Source: Streptomyces sp. Sge12 (GTDB taxonomy: Bacteria > Actinomycetota > Actinomycetes > Streptomycetales > Streptomycetaceae). From it: a DNA stretch of 64,000 nt. Under the pieces are notes generated by a model. That model was not told the DNA's origin, ran no database searches, and saw nothing but the letters and a program-made list of their open reading frames with translations. The position numbers were made by a program, and so were the translations under genes. Within the stretch, counting starts at the first letter, position 1; each line of letters begins with the position of its first letter. Below, one piece after another: positions 8,891 through 18,000 of this stretch. The stretch covers positions 310,001 to 374,000 of the forward strand of contig NZ_CP020555.1 in the NCBI RefSeq assembly GCF_002080455.1, in the 5' to 3' direction.

Positions 8891-10231
8891 TCAGAGACCG
8901 GTTGCGCGCTTGAGCCGGCCCAGGTCCACGAACTTGAAGTCGGTGTCCGTGCGGGCCTCCCCGTCGGGTCCCGTGGTGGCGGGGGTGTTGTGGCCGTCCT
9001 GGACGACGAGCAGGCCGTTCGGGAACTTCCGGCCCAGCGGCGCGGTCGTGACCGCGGCGCCGTCGCACTCCTGCGAGCCGTCCGGGGATCCCGGGCCCGT
9101 GCCGTCGCCGACGCGGAAGCCGCGGACGTACGCGTTCCCGTGCTCGCGGTCGAAGACGGCGAAGGTGTCGTCGCCCTGGCTGGAGGCGAGCAGGTAGCCG
9201 CGGCGGCCGGGCTGCGCGGGGTCGCGCCAGATGGTCAGGCCCTCCACGTCGGCGGAGATGTGCCGGCCGCCGAAGCCGGGGTCCGCGCCCGCGTCGCACT
9301 CCTCGGTCTCGGCGTTCCAGGTGCCGGGCACGCCGAAGGAGCGGACCTTCTCGATGAGGCGCGCGGGGGAACGCAGGTCGGCGTCGAGCTTCCAGATGCC
9401 GATGTCCTCCTGGCCGGCGTAGAGGTCACCGGTGTCGGGATCGACGACCATGCCCTCGACCTGCGGCTCCTCGCCCGGTTCGCCGCACGGCGCCCAGCTC
9501 TTGCCGTTCGGCAGGGTGAAGGAGGAGGGCAGCGAGGTGGTGCGGACGGTGCGGTAGCCGACCTTCCCCCGGGCGTTCGGGAGGAGTTCGGCCAGGGCGA
9601 GGGCGGTGGCGTGGCGCCGGCTGGTGACCGCGTAGGAGCGGCCGCTGCGGCGGTCGGTGTAGGCGGCCAGGCCGTAGGCCGTCCGCTGCTCGTTGACCTC
9701 TTCCTGACCGGTGGAGAAGACCAGCGGGGCGGCTGACTCGTCGGTGACGTCGACCAGCGGGGCGGTAGGCCGCTTCGGGTCGATCCGGTAGATGCGCAGC
9801 TGGTCGCGGCCGCGGTCGGATACCACGGCCACGTCGTGACGGCCGTCGGGGAAGCGGAGTCCGGTGATCAGGTCGACGTTGTTGAAGCGGCCCGGCATGT
9901 CGCCGTCGGCGGTCGGCGCGGGCGCCGGCAGGGACTGCACCTGGCGTCCGTCGAGGTCGTACACGCGCAGGCCGCCCTCCTTGGCGGTGGCGATCACCAG
10001 GCTGCGGTCGGGGTCCTTCGCGTTGCGCCAGATCGCCGGGTCGTCGGCGTTGGCGTTGCCGCCGGCCTCGTCGTCGAAGAGGGAGGGCGTCTCGACCGAG
10101 GCCGACACCCGGGGCAGCGGCTGTGACGCGTCCTGGTCTCCGCGGGCGTGCGCCGGTCCGGCGATCACGCCCAGAGCCACCATGGCTGCTGCGGCCACGG
10201 CCGGGGTCCGCCTGCTCGAGATCACGCGCAT
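8891..10231 (-). CDS. secreted beta-propeller phytase
   Basis: A 446-residue secreted protein of the beta-propeller phytase (3-phytase) family, which releases phosphate from inositol hexakisphosphate with calcium. After a Sec signal ending AHA, it has the diagnostic NADDPAIW motif near residue 62, then ATAKEGGLRVYDLDGRQVQ, FNNVDLITGLRFPDGRHDVAVVSDRGRD and the later GQEEVNEQRTAYGLAAY and VEGLTIWRDPAQPGRRGYLLASSQ blocks. The ATG at 10231 is supported by a strong AGGAGG site. A PHO-box-like sequence lies about 90 bases upstream, consistent with phosphate-starvation control. It stands alone and is divergent from the MFS permease. Confidence 0.88.
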   Translation of the reverse strand: MRVISSRRTPAVAAAAMVALGVIAGPAHARGDQDASQPLPRVSASVETPSLFDDEAGGNANADDPAIWRNAKDPDRSLVIATAKEGGLRVYDLDGRQVQSLPAPAPTADGDMPGRFNNVDLITGLRFPDGRHDVAVVSDRGRDQLRIYRIDPKRPTAPLVDVTDESAAPLVFSTGQEEVNEQRTAYGLAAYTDRRSGRSYAVTSRRHATALALAELLPNARGKVGYRTVRTTSLPSSFTLPNGKSWAPCGEPGEEPQVEGMVVDPDTGDLYAGQEDIGIWKLDADLRSPARLIEKVRSFGVPGTWNAETEECDAGADPGFGGRHISADVEGLTIWRDPAQPGRRGYLLASSQGDDTFAVFDREHGNAYVRGFRVGDGTGPGSPDGSQECDGAAVTTAPLGRKFPNGLLVVQDGHNTPATTGPDGEARTDTDFKFVDLGRLKRATGL

Positions 10232-10602
10232 CTTGCCTCCTGCTGAGGGGTACGAGGTCGGGCGGCCGGCCGCGTGGCGGCCGGGGTCGTCCGGCGCCCC
10301 GCGACGGGCCGACCCCACCGTGGGCCACGTTCGGGTGACAACCATGGAGCAGGAATGACGTGCACATGACGGAGTGGTGAAATCGGGCGGCCCCGGAGCG
10401 TCCCTCGGGGCTTCCCCCAGGGCCTTCCCGGGCGTTTCTCCGGGAGCCTGTCCGGGTGCCCTTCCGCGGGCTTTCTTAGCGGAACGTTAGATCTGCGTGG
10501 CGGACCTTGTCCGGGTACGACGGCCGCCCCATGCTCTGGACACTCCCCCACCGCCGGGGCCGTTCTACCGTCTCTCACCAGGGACTTCCCTCTGGAGCCG
10601 CC
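10232..10602. other. divergent intergenic region, phytase / MFS permease
   Basis: These 371 bases lie between divergent genes and must hold both promoters. Apart from the PHO-box-like repeat I see a C/G-rich tract of CCCGGG-like words at 10395-10470 and a TTAGAT element (10487-10492) about 110 bases before the permease start, but no convincing -35. No coding potential is evident. Confidence 0.5.
10318..10339 (-). promoter_or_regulatory. PHO-box-like direct repeat upstream of phytase
   Basis: Read on the minus strand, GTCACCCGAAC is followed immediately by GTGGCCCACGG. The first 11-mer resembles the Streptomyces PhoP direct-repeat unit (GTTCACC plus four bases); the second is degenerate. Its position upstream of a phytase makes PhoP control plausible. 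Confidence 0.3.
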
Positions 10603-12039
10603 ATGTCCTCGTCCGTCGTCATGCCCGCACAGCCGCCCGCGGACGAGCGCCGGAAGCGCCGCCTCGCCCTGGTCGGCGGATCGCTCGGCAATCTCGTCGA
10701 GTGGTACGACTGGTTCGTCTACGCCAGCTTCGCAATCTACTTCGCCGACTCGTTCTTCCCCGGGGACAACCCGACCACGCAGCTCATGAACACGGCGGGG
10801 ATCTTCGCCGTCGGCTTCCTGATGCGCCCCGTCGGCGGCTGGATCCTGGGCCGCGCCGCCGACCGGCACGGACGCAAGAGCGCCCTCACCCTCACCGTCA
10901 CCATGATGTCGGTGGCCGCCCTGCTGATCGCCGTCGCCCCGACCTACGGCCAGGCCGGCTACTTCGGCGCCCTGGTGCTGCTGCTGGCCCGACTGCTCCA
11001 GGGAATGAGCATCGGCGGCGAGTACGCGGCCAGCGCCACCTACCTGACGGAGGCGTCCGCCCGCAACAGGCGCGGCCTGGGCTCGTCCTTCCAGTACGTG
11101 TCGATGACCTGCGGCCAGCTGCTCGGCCTGGGCATCCTGATCACCCTCCAGCACACCCTGACGACCGCCCAGTTGGAGAGCTGGGGCTGGCGACTGCCCT
11201 TCGTCCTCGGGGCGTTGTTCGCGGTGATCGTCTTCTGGCTGCGACGACGGCTCCAGGAGACCGACGCGTTCAAGGAGGAGTCGGCGTCGGCGGAGGCGGG
11301 CGGGGAGGCCCACGACGACAGCACGCGCGGCACGCTCAAGGCCCTGTGGCAGTACCGCCGGCAGGCGGGCCTGGTCATGGCGCTCACCCTGGGCGGCACC
11401 GTCGCCTACTACACCTACACCACGTACCTCACCAAGTACCTCGTCGGCAGCGCGGGCATGGAGAAGACCACCGCCACGCTCGTCAGCTTCACCGCGCTGA
11501 CCCTGTTCGCCGTACTCCAGCCCTTCGCCGGGATGCTGTCCGACCGGATCGGCCGCCGGCCCCTGCTGATCACCTTCGCGGTGGGCTGCACCGTCGGCAC
11601 CTACCCGATCATGACCGCGCTCGGATCGGCGTCCTCGTACTGGTCGGCGCTCGGCCTGTCCCTGCTGGCCCTGGTCATCGTCACCGGCTACACCTCGATC
11701 AACGCGGCGGTCAAGGCCGAGCTGTTCCCGACGCGGGTGCGCGCGCTGGGCGTGGCACTGCCGTACGCGATCGCCAACGCGCTCTTCGGCGGCACGGCCG
11801 AGTACGTGGCGCTCTGGTTCAAGAACAGTGGGCACGAGACCATGTTCTTCTGGTACGTCTCCGGGTGCGCGCTGATCTCCCTCGTGACCTACGTCCTCAT
11901 GCCGGACACCCGCAATGCCGCGCTCAGCCGCGCCGAGGCCGAGGCCGACGGCGAGGGCGACGACATGGACGGCGGCAAGGGCGGCGGCAAGGGCGATCAG
12001 GGCCGGTCGGCGGCCGCTCCCGCCGAGGCCGCACACTGA
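10603..12039 (+). CDS. alpha-ketoglutarate-type MFS permease (metabolite:H+ symporter family)
   Basis: A 478-residue major-facilitator transporter of the metabolite:H+ symporter (KgtP/ProP/ShiA) family. The opening GSLGNLVEWYDWFVYASFAIYFADSFF and the loop GRAADRHGRKSAL are diagnostic, as are LLQGMSIGGEYAASATYL and the later GMLSDRIGRRPLL. Twelve hydrophobic segments can be counted. The wording is closest to alpha-ketoglutarate permeases from recall. The C-terminus is a charged, Gly-rich cytoplasmic tail (DMDGGKGGGKGDQGRS). The ATG at 10603 has GGAG upstream. It is followed by a two-component pair and a TAXI protein, which suggests that uptake of a dicarboxylate is regulated by that system. 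Confidence 0.85.
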   Translation: MSSSVVMPAQPPADERRKRRLALVGGSLGNLVEWYDWFVYASFAIYFADSFFPGDNPTTQLMNTAGIFAVGFLMRPVGGWILGRAADRHGRKSALTLTVTMMSVAALLIAVAPTYGQAGYFGALVLLLARLLQGMSIGGEYAASATYLTEASARNRRGLGSSFQYVSMTCGQLLGLGILITLQHTLTTAQLESWGWRLPFVLGALFAVIVFWLRRRLQETDAFKEESASAEAGGEAHDDSTRGTLKALWQYRRQAGLVMALTLGGTVAYYTYTTYLTKYLVGSAGMEKTTATLVSFTALTLFAVLQPFAGMLSDRIGRRPLLITFAVGCTVGTYPIMTALGSASSYWSALGLSLLALVIVTGYTSINAAVKAELFPTRVRALGVALPYAIANALFGGTAEYVALWFKNSGHETMFFWYVSGCALISLVTYVLMPDTRNAALSRAEAEADGEGDDMDGGKGGGKGDQGRSAAAPAEAAH

Positions 12040-12143
12040 CCCGTCCCGGTGACCCGGCGCGGCGGCTCCCGTAAGCTGCTGCGCCGGGTCACCGGGATCC
12101 GGTGGTGATGCGGGTCCGGTCACAGGTCGCGAGGAAACCGTCT

Positions 12144-12911
12144 ATGCACGCACTGCTCGTCGAGGACGACGACCGCATGGCCCAGGCACTCGGCACGGCG
12201 CTCGCCCAGCGCGGGCACACCGTCCGCCGCGTCGGCCGCGCCCTGGACGCACTGCGGCACGTACGCGAGGCCGAGTTCGTCCTCCTCGACCTCGGGCTCC
12301 CCGACCTGGACGGACTGGAGCTGTTGCGGCGGCTGCGTACCGTATGCGCCGCGCCACTGATCGTGGTGACCGCGCGCTGCGAGGAGCGCGACATCGTGCA
12401 GGGGCTGCGCGCGGGCGCCGACGACTACGTGGTCAAGCCGTTCCGGATGGCCGAACTGATGGCCCGCATCGACTCCGTACGGCGCCGGACCGGCCCGCAG
12501 GCGGGCCGCGGACCGGACCCCACCGCGAGCAGCGCCCGGCCCGTGCGCACCGGCGATGTGGAGGTGGATCCGGCAGGACGAACGGTCACGGTGGCGGGCG
12601 ACGAAGTACGCCTGACACGGCGCGAGTTCGACGTGCTCGCCTTCCTGGCCGCCCGCCCGGACGAGGTGCATTCCCGCGAGGAGATCCTGGACCGGATCTG
12701 GGGTGACGCCTTCCTCGCGACCTCCCGCTCGCTGGACGTCCACGTGGCGGGCATCCGCGCCAAGACCGGCCGGTCCGGCCTGATCCGCACCGTCCGCGGC
12801 TTCGGCTACCGGCTCGGCCGCCCGACCGCGCCCGACGGGGCGGCCGGGAGCGAGGGCAAGAGGGTGGGCGAAGGTCAGGGCGAGGGCGAGGGTCAGGGCG
12901 GGGAGCGGTGA
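12144..12911 (+). CDS. OmpR/TctD-like response regulator
   Basis: A 255-residue response regulator. The receiver domain has the acidic pair in VEDDD (7-10), the phospho-acceptor Asp49 in VLLDLGLPDLDG and Lys98 in YVVKPF. A winged-helix DNA-binding domain follows, with EVRLTRREFDVLAFLAARP and RSLDVHVAGIRAKTGR and ending GFGYRLGRP. The last 25 residues are a Gly/Glu-rich tail encoded by GAGGGTCAGGGC-like repeats. GAGGAAA precedes the start. The stop overlaps the GTG of the kinase gene, so the two are co-translated. The similarity to TctD-type regulators is inferred from the setting next to a tricarboxylate/dicarboxylate-type binding protein. Confidence 0.88.
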   Translation: MHALLVEDDDRMAQALGTALAQRGHTVRRVGRALDALRHVREAEFVLLDLGLPDLDGLELLRRLRTVCAAPLIVVTARCEERDIVQGLRAGADDYVVKPFRMAELMARIDSVRRRTGPQAGRGPDPTASSARPVRTGDVEVDPAGRTVTVAGDEVRLTRREFDVLAFLAARPDEVHSREEILDRIWGDAFLATSRSLDVHVAGIRAKTGRSGLIRTVRGFGYRLGRPTAPDGAAGSEGKRVGEGQGEGEGQGGER

Positions 12912-14329
12912 GGCGCCGGCTCCTCGCGGTACTGATGGTGCTTATGGGAGCGGCGGCGCTGCTGCTCTGCGTCCCCCTGGCCGATGCCTACGCGCGCGGG
13001 CGCACCGAGCACCTGCTGCTGCAACGGCGTTCCGAGGCCGTCCGCTTCGCCGATCTCGCCGACCGGATGCGTACCGCCGCCGACCGGGCGGAGCTCTCGG
13101 CCGAGATCAGCCGGTACGCCCAGCTGTACGGCGCCGGGGTGGTCGTGGTCGACACCGCGGGAGCGACGGTGGCCCGGGCCGGGACCGGACCGGCCGCAGC
13201 GGCCGCCACGGACGCGGCCACCGACTCCGATACCGCCGCGGGCGGCGCCTCCGACGGCGCGGACGCCCGTCGCCGCGCCCTCACCGGCCGCTCCACCGAC
13301 CGACTGCCCACCCTTCGCCCCTGGGGACCGCGCACGGTCGTGCTGGCCGAACCGGTGGGGCGCGACGAGCGGGTGAGCGGGGCGGTCCTGATGGCCGTGC
13401 CGACCGATGCCGCCCGCCGGGACGTGGCGGTCCGCTGGTCGTTCATCGCCGCCGGGGCGCTCGCCGCCTTCGCCGCGGCGGCCCTGGTCGCGGCCGGGAT
13501 CGCCCGCTGGCTGCTGCGGCCGGTGCTGGACCTGGACCGGACGGTCGAGCGGCTCACAGCCGGCAGCCTCCAGGCCCGGGCGGTGTCCGACACCGGTCCG
13601 CCGGAGCTGCGTCATCTGCGCCAGCACTTCAACACCATGGCGCAGGCCATGGCGGATTCCATCGGCCGTCAGCGCGACTTCGTCGCCGATGCCTCGCACC
13701 AGCTCCGCAACCCGCTGGCCACTTTGGTGCTCCAGCTGGAGAACGTCGAACCGCACATCGCACCCGGGCCCGGGCTGACCGAGCACAGCCGCGCGCTGGA
13801 CGAGGCGGAACGGCTGGAGGAACTGCTCGACGGCCTGCTGGCACTGGCCCGCGTGGAGTCGGGCACGGCGGAGCTCGGCGATCAGGACGTCGCACGGGCC
13901 GTACGGGACCGGGTCACGGCCTGGGAACCGGTCTTCGGCGCCGCGGGGGTGGAACTGGTGGCCACCGGCCTCGCGGAGGGCCTGCGGGCGCGCGCCCTGC
14001 CCGACGCGGCGGGCCGCATCCTCGACGCGCTCCTCGACAACGCCGCCAAGTTCGTCCCGCACGGGCGCCGCGTCGAGGTGCACACCGCGTACGCGCCGGA
14101 CGGCTGCGCGGTGGTCCGGGTCGCGGACGACGGCCCGGGCGTGCCGGCGGAGCAACTGGCGCTGCTGCTAAGGCGTTTCGCCCGCGCCCCGCAACACCAG
14201 AACGTCCCCGGCAGCGGTCTGGGGCTGGCCATCGCCGAAGAGATCGCCCGGATCAGCGGCGGGCGGCTCGCGGTCAGCGGCAACGAGCCGCACGGCCTGG
14301 TGGTCGAGCTCCGCCTCCCGCCCCCCTGA
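12908..14329 (+). CDS. sensor histidine kinase, partner of the preceding regulator
   Basis: A 473-residue membrane kinase. A first membrane segment (about residues 5-25) and a second (about 176-200) enclose an extracellular sensor containing an Ala/Asp/Thr-rich stretch. A HAMP-like region follows, then the H-box DFVADASHQLRNPLATL with phospho-acceptor His264, the N-box LDALLDNAAKFVPHG and the G-boxes DDGPGVP and GSGLGLAIAEEI. The GTG start overlaps the regulator stop. Family and order suggest a TctE-like sensor. The convergent TAXI lipoprotein is a candidate partner that presents ligand to the sensor domain. Confidence 0.88.
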   Translation: MRRRLLAVLMVLMGAAALLLCVPLADAYARGRTEHLLLQRRSEAVRFADLADRMRTAADRAELSAEISRYAQLYGAGVVVVDTAGATVARAGTGPAAAAATDAATDSDTAAGGASDGADARRRALTGRSTDRLPTLRPWGPRTVVLAEPVGRDERVSGAVLMAVPTDAARRDVAVRWSFIAAGALAAFAAAALVAAGIARWLLRPVLDLDRTVERLTAGSLQARAVSDTGPPELRHLRQHFNTMAQAMADSIGRQRDFVADASHQLRNPLATLVLQLENVEPHIAPGPGLTEHSRALDEAERLEELLDGLLALARVESGTAELGDQDVARAVRDRVTAWEPVFGAAGVELVATGLAEGLRARALPDAAGRILDALLDNAAKFVPHGRRVEVHTAYAPDGCAVVRVADDGPGVPAEQLALLLRRFARAPQHQNVPGSGLGLAIAEEIARISGGRLAVSGNEPHGLVVELRLPPP

Positions 14330-14368
14330 GCCGGCCCGGAGCCGAGCCGGAGCCGACCCGGGGCGCGG

Positions 14369-15412
14369 CTACCCGTAGACCGACCGGTAGTGCGCGACCG
14401 CTCCGGGGTGGAGCGGTACCTCGCCGGTGGAGATGGCGAACCGGGGCTCCAGCCGCGCCCCCGCCGTCACCTCCCGCAGCAGGTCGCGCCACCGGTCGAA
14501 CACCACCCGGAGAAGGTCGCGTACCGCGTCCTGCGGTACGTCCGCCCGCGCCATCAGGTAGTTGCCGACCCCGATGGTCCCGACCGGCTCCGTCAGCCCG
14601 TACACCCCGGCCGGCAGGGTGACCGCCGTGTAGACGGGGGCGTAGCGCTCGCGCAGCGGGCCCACGTAGTCGTCGAGCGGCAGGAACCGCAGCGGCAGTT
14701 CGCGGGCCAGTGCGGCCAGCGCCGGCGTCGGCACCCCTCCGGACCAGAACAGCGCGTCGACCGAGCCCTCGCGCAGGGCGCTCACCGATGCGGCGAGGCC
14801 CAGGGAGCGCTCGTCCGCCGCGGGTGCGGGTGTGGACGTGGGGGCTGGTGTGGACGTGGGGGCTGGTGTGGATACGGGTGCGGGTGCGGGTGCGGGTGCG
14901 GGTGCGCCGCTCAGGCCGGCCGCGCGCAGGACCCGTTCCGTCACCACCTGTACCCCGGAGCCCGCCGCACCCGCCGCGACCGGGCGCCCCGCGAGATCCT
15001 TCACCGAGCGCACCGGCCCGTCCGCCGCGACGACCAGGTGCGTGTAGTTCACGTAGACCCGGGCCAGTGCCGTCACGGGGGTGGGCCGAGGGAACGGCTC
15101 CCGCCCCAGCACGGCGTCCTCGGCCGCGTCCGCCATGGCCAGCGCCAGCTCGACGGAGCCGTCGTCGAGCTTCCGCAGGTTGTTCACGCTGGCCGCGGTA
15201 CTCACCGGGACGATCTCGATCCGGTGGCCGCTCGCGGCGACGGCCTGCGCCAGGGCCTTCCCGAACGCGTTGTACGGGCCGCCCTCCGGTCCCGTCGCGA
15301 GCCGCAGCCTGCGTACCGGACCGGACGCCCCCGAACAGCCGGCCAGCGCCCCCGCCAGGGCGCCGAGGCCGGCACCCATCGCCCGTCGCCGGGTCACTTC
15401 CGCGCTGGTCAC
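14369..15412 (-). CDS. TAXI family solute-binding lipoprotein
   Basis: A 347-residue TAXI-type binding protein. It has a lipobox GALAGCSG (Cys26) behind an RRR-containing signal, then LRLATGPEGGPYNAFGKALA, the family opening that binds the ligand. GVGNYLMARADVP is the other conserved segment near the C-terminus. TAXI proteins normally serve TRAP transporters or sensor kinases. No TRAP membrane subunit is in the window, and a two-component pair plus a dicarboxylate permease sit next to it. A low-complexity Pro/Ala/Ser/Thr insert (APAPAPAPVSTPAPTSTPAP) interrupts the domain around residues 165-195. Confidence 0.85.
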   Translation of the reverse strand: MTSAEVTRRRAMGAGLGALAGALAGCSGASGPVRRLRLATGPEGGPYNAFGKALAQAVAASGHRIEIVPVSTAASVNNLRKLDDGSVELALAMADAAEDAVLGREPFPRPTPVTALARVYVNYTHLVVAADGPVRSVKDLAGRPVAAGAAGSGVQVVTERVLRAAGLSGAPAPAPAPAPVSTPAPTSTPAPTSTPAPAADERSLGLAASVSALREGSVDALFWSGGVPTPALAALARELPLRFLPLDDYVGPLRERYAPVYTAVTLPAGVYGLTEPVGTIGVGNYLMARADVPQDAVRDLLRVVFDRWRDLLREVTAGARLEPRFAISTGEVPLHPGAVAHYRSVYG

Positions 15413-15434
15413 AGCGGAAGCCTAGACCGTCCGC

Positions 15435-16160
15435 TCATCCGGCGGGGGCCGGCCGCAACGCGCCGGCCGCGGGCTCGCTCCCTCCCATGTCCAACCGGAA
15501 CGGCGGGTACTCGTCGGTCATGAGGGCCGCGTAGACCAGTACCCGCAGCATCCACCGCATCAGCCCCATGAGCAGGTCGAACAGGCCCCGCGGATACGTG
15601 CCGGTGCACAGCAGGGTCATCACGGCGACGAGGGAGAGCACACCGATGAGCCCGGAGGAGAAGGGACTGTAGTCGGCCAGGTACTGGTACGCACTCCAGC
15701 CACTGGTGACCAGCAGGGTGATCACCAGCAGCTGCGGAACGATCAGCAGCCACTTGACCAGGACCAGCCCGCGGGACAGTCGCTCGGGGTAGGTGACGTC
15801 GACGCGGATCGGATAGTCGGGCACGTCCTTGAGGGTGAACGGCGGGTAGGCGTCCGTGCCGAGCACGACGGAGGAGTAGTAACTGACCCGTGTGGACCAG
15901 CGCATGACGCCGACATTGAAGTCGAAGAGGGGTCGTGGGTATCTGCCGGTGATGAGGACGCCGAAGAAGGCGACAACGGTCACCAGAACGAATGCGATGT
16001 GCAGGAGGATCAGGGCGAAGTAGTGCGGTATGGCGAGGAGCCACTTCACCAGCCACATCCAGCGGGTGAGCGCTGGATCCAGGACCGCTCGGACGCGCAG
16101 GGCGTGCGGGGAATACGGGGCGTACGGAGCGCCCGGGGCATCGGAAATCATCACGGTCAC
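15435..16160 (-). CDS. DUF4389 membrane protein
   Basis: A 241-residue membrane protein with two tandem DUF4389-like halves. Each half has a paired hydrophobic hairpin after a WLVKWLLAIPHYF or LVKWLLIVPQLL motif, then a TGRYPRPLFDFNVGVMRW or TGTYPRGLFDLLMGLMRW motif and a YPPF element (TDAYPPF, TDEYPPF). The duplication is visible by eye. The function of the family is unknown. It starts at the ATG at 16160 and is monocistronic, divergent from a small membrane protein gene. Confidence 0.82.
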   Translation of the reverse strand: MTVMISDAPGAPYAPYSPHALRVRAVLDPALTRWMWLVKWLLAIPHYFALILLHIAFVLVTVVAFFGVLITGRYPRPLFDFNVGVMRWSTRVSYYSSVVLGTDAYPPFTLKDVPDYPIRVDVTYPERLSRGLVLVKWLLIVPQLLVITLLVTSGWSAYQYLADYSPFSSGLIGVLSLVAVMTLLCTGTYPRGLFDLLMGLMRWMLRVLVYAALMTDEYPPFRLDMGGSEPAAGALRPAPAG

Positions 16161-16470
16161 GTCCTTTGTCTCGCGCGGGGCACGGAAAAGGTGGCCCGCA
16201 ATTCACGCGGCCCGGGTGAGCCGTATTCCATTAGCCCCCGAACTCTCCGTACGCACCTGCCACGGAATGCCGTAGCACGAGGACGCGTGGCTTGACGCAT
16301 GCCGGCCGACCTGACGCCGGGACCGTCCGAACCGGCCCGACCAGCGGATACACGAAAGAGATCCGGACATCGGGAATGTCAAGCCACGACATCACGGGGC
16401 GTGACGCGCGGCATTCCGGCCGGTTTTCCTGGCCGCGGGAGGGAATCCGCACGCGGGAAAGGAAAGATCG
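16161..16470. other. divergent intergenic region with no recognised gene
   Basis: These 310 bases separate two divergent genes. A TTGACG hexamer occurs at 16292-16297 on the plus strand, but no -10 at the right distance was found. There is no reading frame with convincing codon bias. Confidence 0.4.
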
Positions 16471-16791
16471 ATGCATATCGCGACCATCATTGCCGCCGTT
16501 TGCACCGCGGCCTGTACCAGCCTCGCCTACATCCACTACGCCTCGACCGTGAACCGGGATCAGCACATCCCGTTCCTCCACCGCATCCCGAACATTCCAC
16601 TCCGGGTCGACCTGGTCTGCTGCCCGGTCTGGTCGGCGAGCGGGGCACTGCTCTGTCTCGCACTGCCGGTGTGGCCGGGCCTGACGATCTACTGCGCGGC
16701 GGCATTGCTCCCCTGGGAGATCATGCGCCACCGCCACAACCACCGACTCTCCAGACCCACCCCCTCGATCAACCCCTCCGGGGCGGCTTAG
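16471..16791 (+). CDS. small membrane protein of unknown function
   Basis: A 106-residue protein preceded by a GAAAGGAAAG purine-rich ribosome site. An N-terminal hydrophobic helix (about 3-23) is followed by a polar loop with YASTVNRDQHIPFLHRIPNIP and two further hydrophobic stretches (about 48-82). It ends in a basic, His-rich cytoplasmic-looking tail (MRHRHNHRLSRP). I do not recognise the family. It ends 10 bases from the stop of the convergent gene. Confidence 0.6.
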   Translation: MHIATIIAAVCTAACTSLAYIHYASTVNRDQHIPFLHRIPNIPLRVDLVCCPVWSASGALLCLALPVWPGLTIYCAAALLPWEIMRHRHNHRLSRPTPSINPSGAA

Positions 16792-16801
16792 ACGCCGCTT
16801 C

Positions 16802-17398
16802 CTATGGCTGCGGTGCGGAGTGGACGGCTCCGGGGAAGCCCAGCTCGTCCAGCAGCGCGTCGAACAGCTCTTCCACGAAGGTCTCCTGTGCGCGCAGCAG
16901 TTCCTCGATCCGAGGCTGCTGCGCCGCGGCGTGGACACCAGCTGCTGACGCCCACAGGAGAGCGCCTTCGGCATCGGCCGGCACCTCCGCATCGAGCTCT
17001 GCACGCTTGCGTCCGACGGCCGCTTCGAACTCCGGGGTGCCCAGCCACAGGCTCACGTCGTCCACGTCCTCGGGTTCCTCGACGAGGAGGGCAGCCGCGT
17101 GGTCCAGGTTGAGCCATGCCTGCCAGCGGTGCCCGTTGGTGTCCAGGCCCGTCACGAGGGCGATGCTGCTGTCGGAGACGTCGGCGACGCAGGCCGGCGC
17201 TCCGGTCCATTCGACCACGGTGGACAGGTGCTCGTTCTCCCAGACGCCTTGTTCCAACTGCAGGGTCTGCCAGCCGCCCGGTCGCGGCTGCCACGCGTGC
17301 ACGTCGCCCCTCAGCCCTGGGCCGGTGCTGCCGAACGGGGGTGCTTCCAGCAGTGGGCGCTCGCTGCGCGCAAAGACCAGATGACCGGAAAAGCCCAT
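16802..17398 (-). CDS. hypothetical protein
   Basis: A 198-residue protein whose ATG at 17398 is preceded by a strong GAGGAGG site. It begins MGFSGHLVFARSERPLLEAP and has alternating beta-like segments, several Trp residues (DVHAWQPRPGGWQTLQLEQG), a patch LEDVDD-like of acidic residues and a helical C-terminus (LRAQETFVEELFDALLDELG). There is no signal peptide or membrane segment, so it is probably cytoplasmic. I recognise the type as a recurring Streptomyces hypothetical but cannot give a function. Confidence 0.7.
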   Translation of the reverse strand: MGFSGHLVFARSERPLLEAPPFGSTGPGLRGDVHAWQPRPGGWQTLQLEQGVWENEHLSTVVEWTGAPACVADVSDSSIALVTGLDTNGHRWQAWLNLDHAAALLVEEPEDVDDVSLWLGTPEFEAAVGRKRAELDAEVPADAEGALLWASAAGVHAAAQQPRIEELLRAQETFVEELFDALLDELGFPGAVHSAPQP

Positions 17399-18000
17399 GG
17401 AACCTCCTCGTCGCTTCCCGCGCACCCTAAGAGGTGCCACTGACACCACCGGCGTCGGCCGACTGCCGCTTCCGGCCGCCCGGACCTCCACCCCCACCCC
17501 GCCGCCGAAGCGCAGGGCTGTCGCGGCCGCGGGCATTTCTTAGCATCGGAGGCCAACTATTCGCCCGGTCACCGCCGGGACGACTAGAAAGGTCGGGACC
17601 GAACCGGACCCGGCGATGGGGATGATGCCACCCGTCGACGATGAGAACGATGTCGAAGGCGGTGTATGCACGTGCGTTGGCGCGGCCGGATCGAATTGAT
17701 TGCGGTCTTTCCCGACCTCCCCGTGCGTGTTCATCTGCGAGGTCTGTTCATCGCACTCCGCATCGAGCTCTGGCTCGGAGAAGGCCGCTGACGTGCGATG
17801 TTCGGGGATCCCTCGCGTGCTCACACGTGTAATGGCCCAGTATTGGCCCCATGGCGCAGCAGTCGCCTGAATTTCTTCAAATGGGCACCCATCCGCAGGC
17901 GTTGCGGCACCGAAGGAGGAACGAGGGCCTCTCCAGGGCTCGTTTCCATCCCGTACGAACTGCGATTCCCGTCCCGGGGATCCACGGAACAGGAGCGAAT
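17399..18000. other. 602-base intergenic region, no convincing gene
   Basis: Several short frames exist on both strands but none has the expected third-position GC or a ribosome site. GC is visibly lower between 17620 and 17900 than in the neighbouring genes, which argues for regulatory or degenerate sequence. The last 15 bases contain the ACAGGAG site for the CHRD gene. Confidence 0.5.

Noticed and set aside
10222..12123. 633-codon minus-strand frame opposite the MFS permease
   Set aside because: Antisense shadow; composition is typical of a reverse frame in high-GC DNA and there is no start signal.
17540..17824. 94-codon minus-strand frame in the 17.4-18.0 kb gap
   Set aside because: No ribosome site, mixed codon bias and no recognisable domain.
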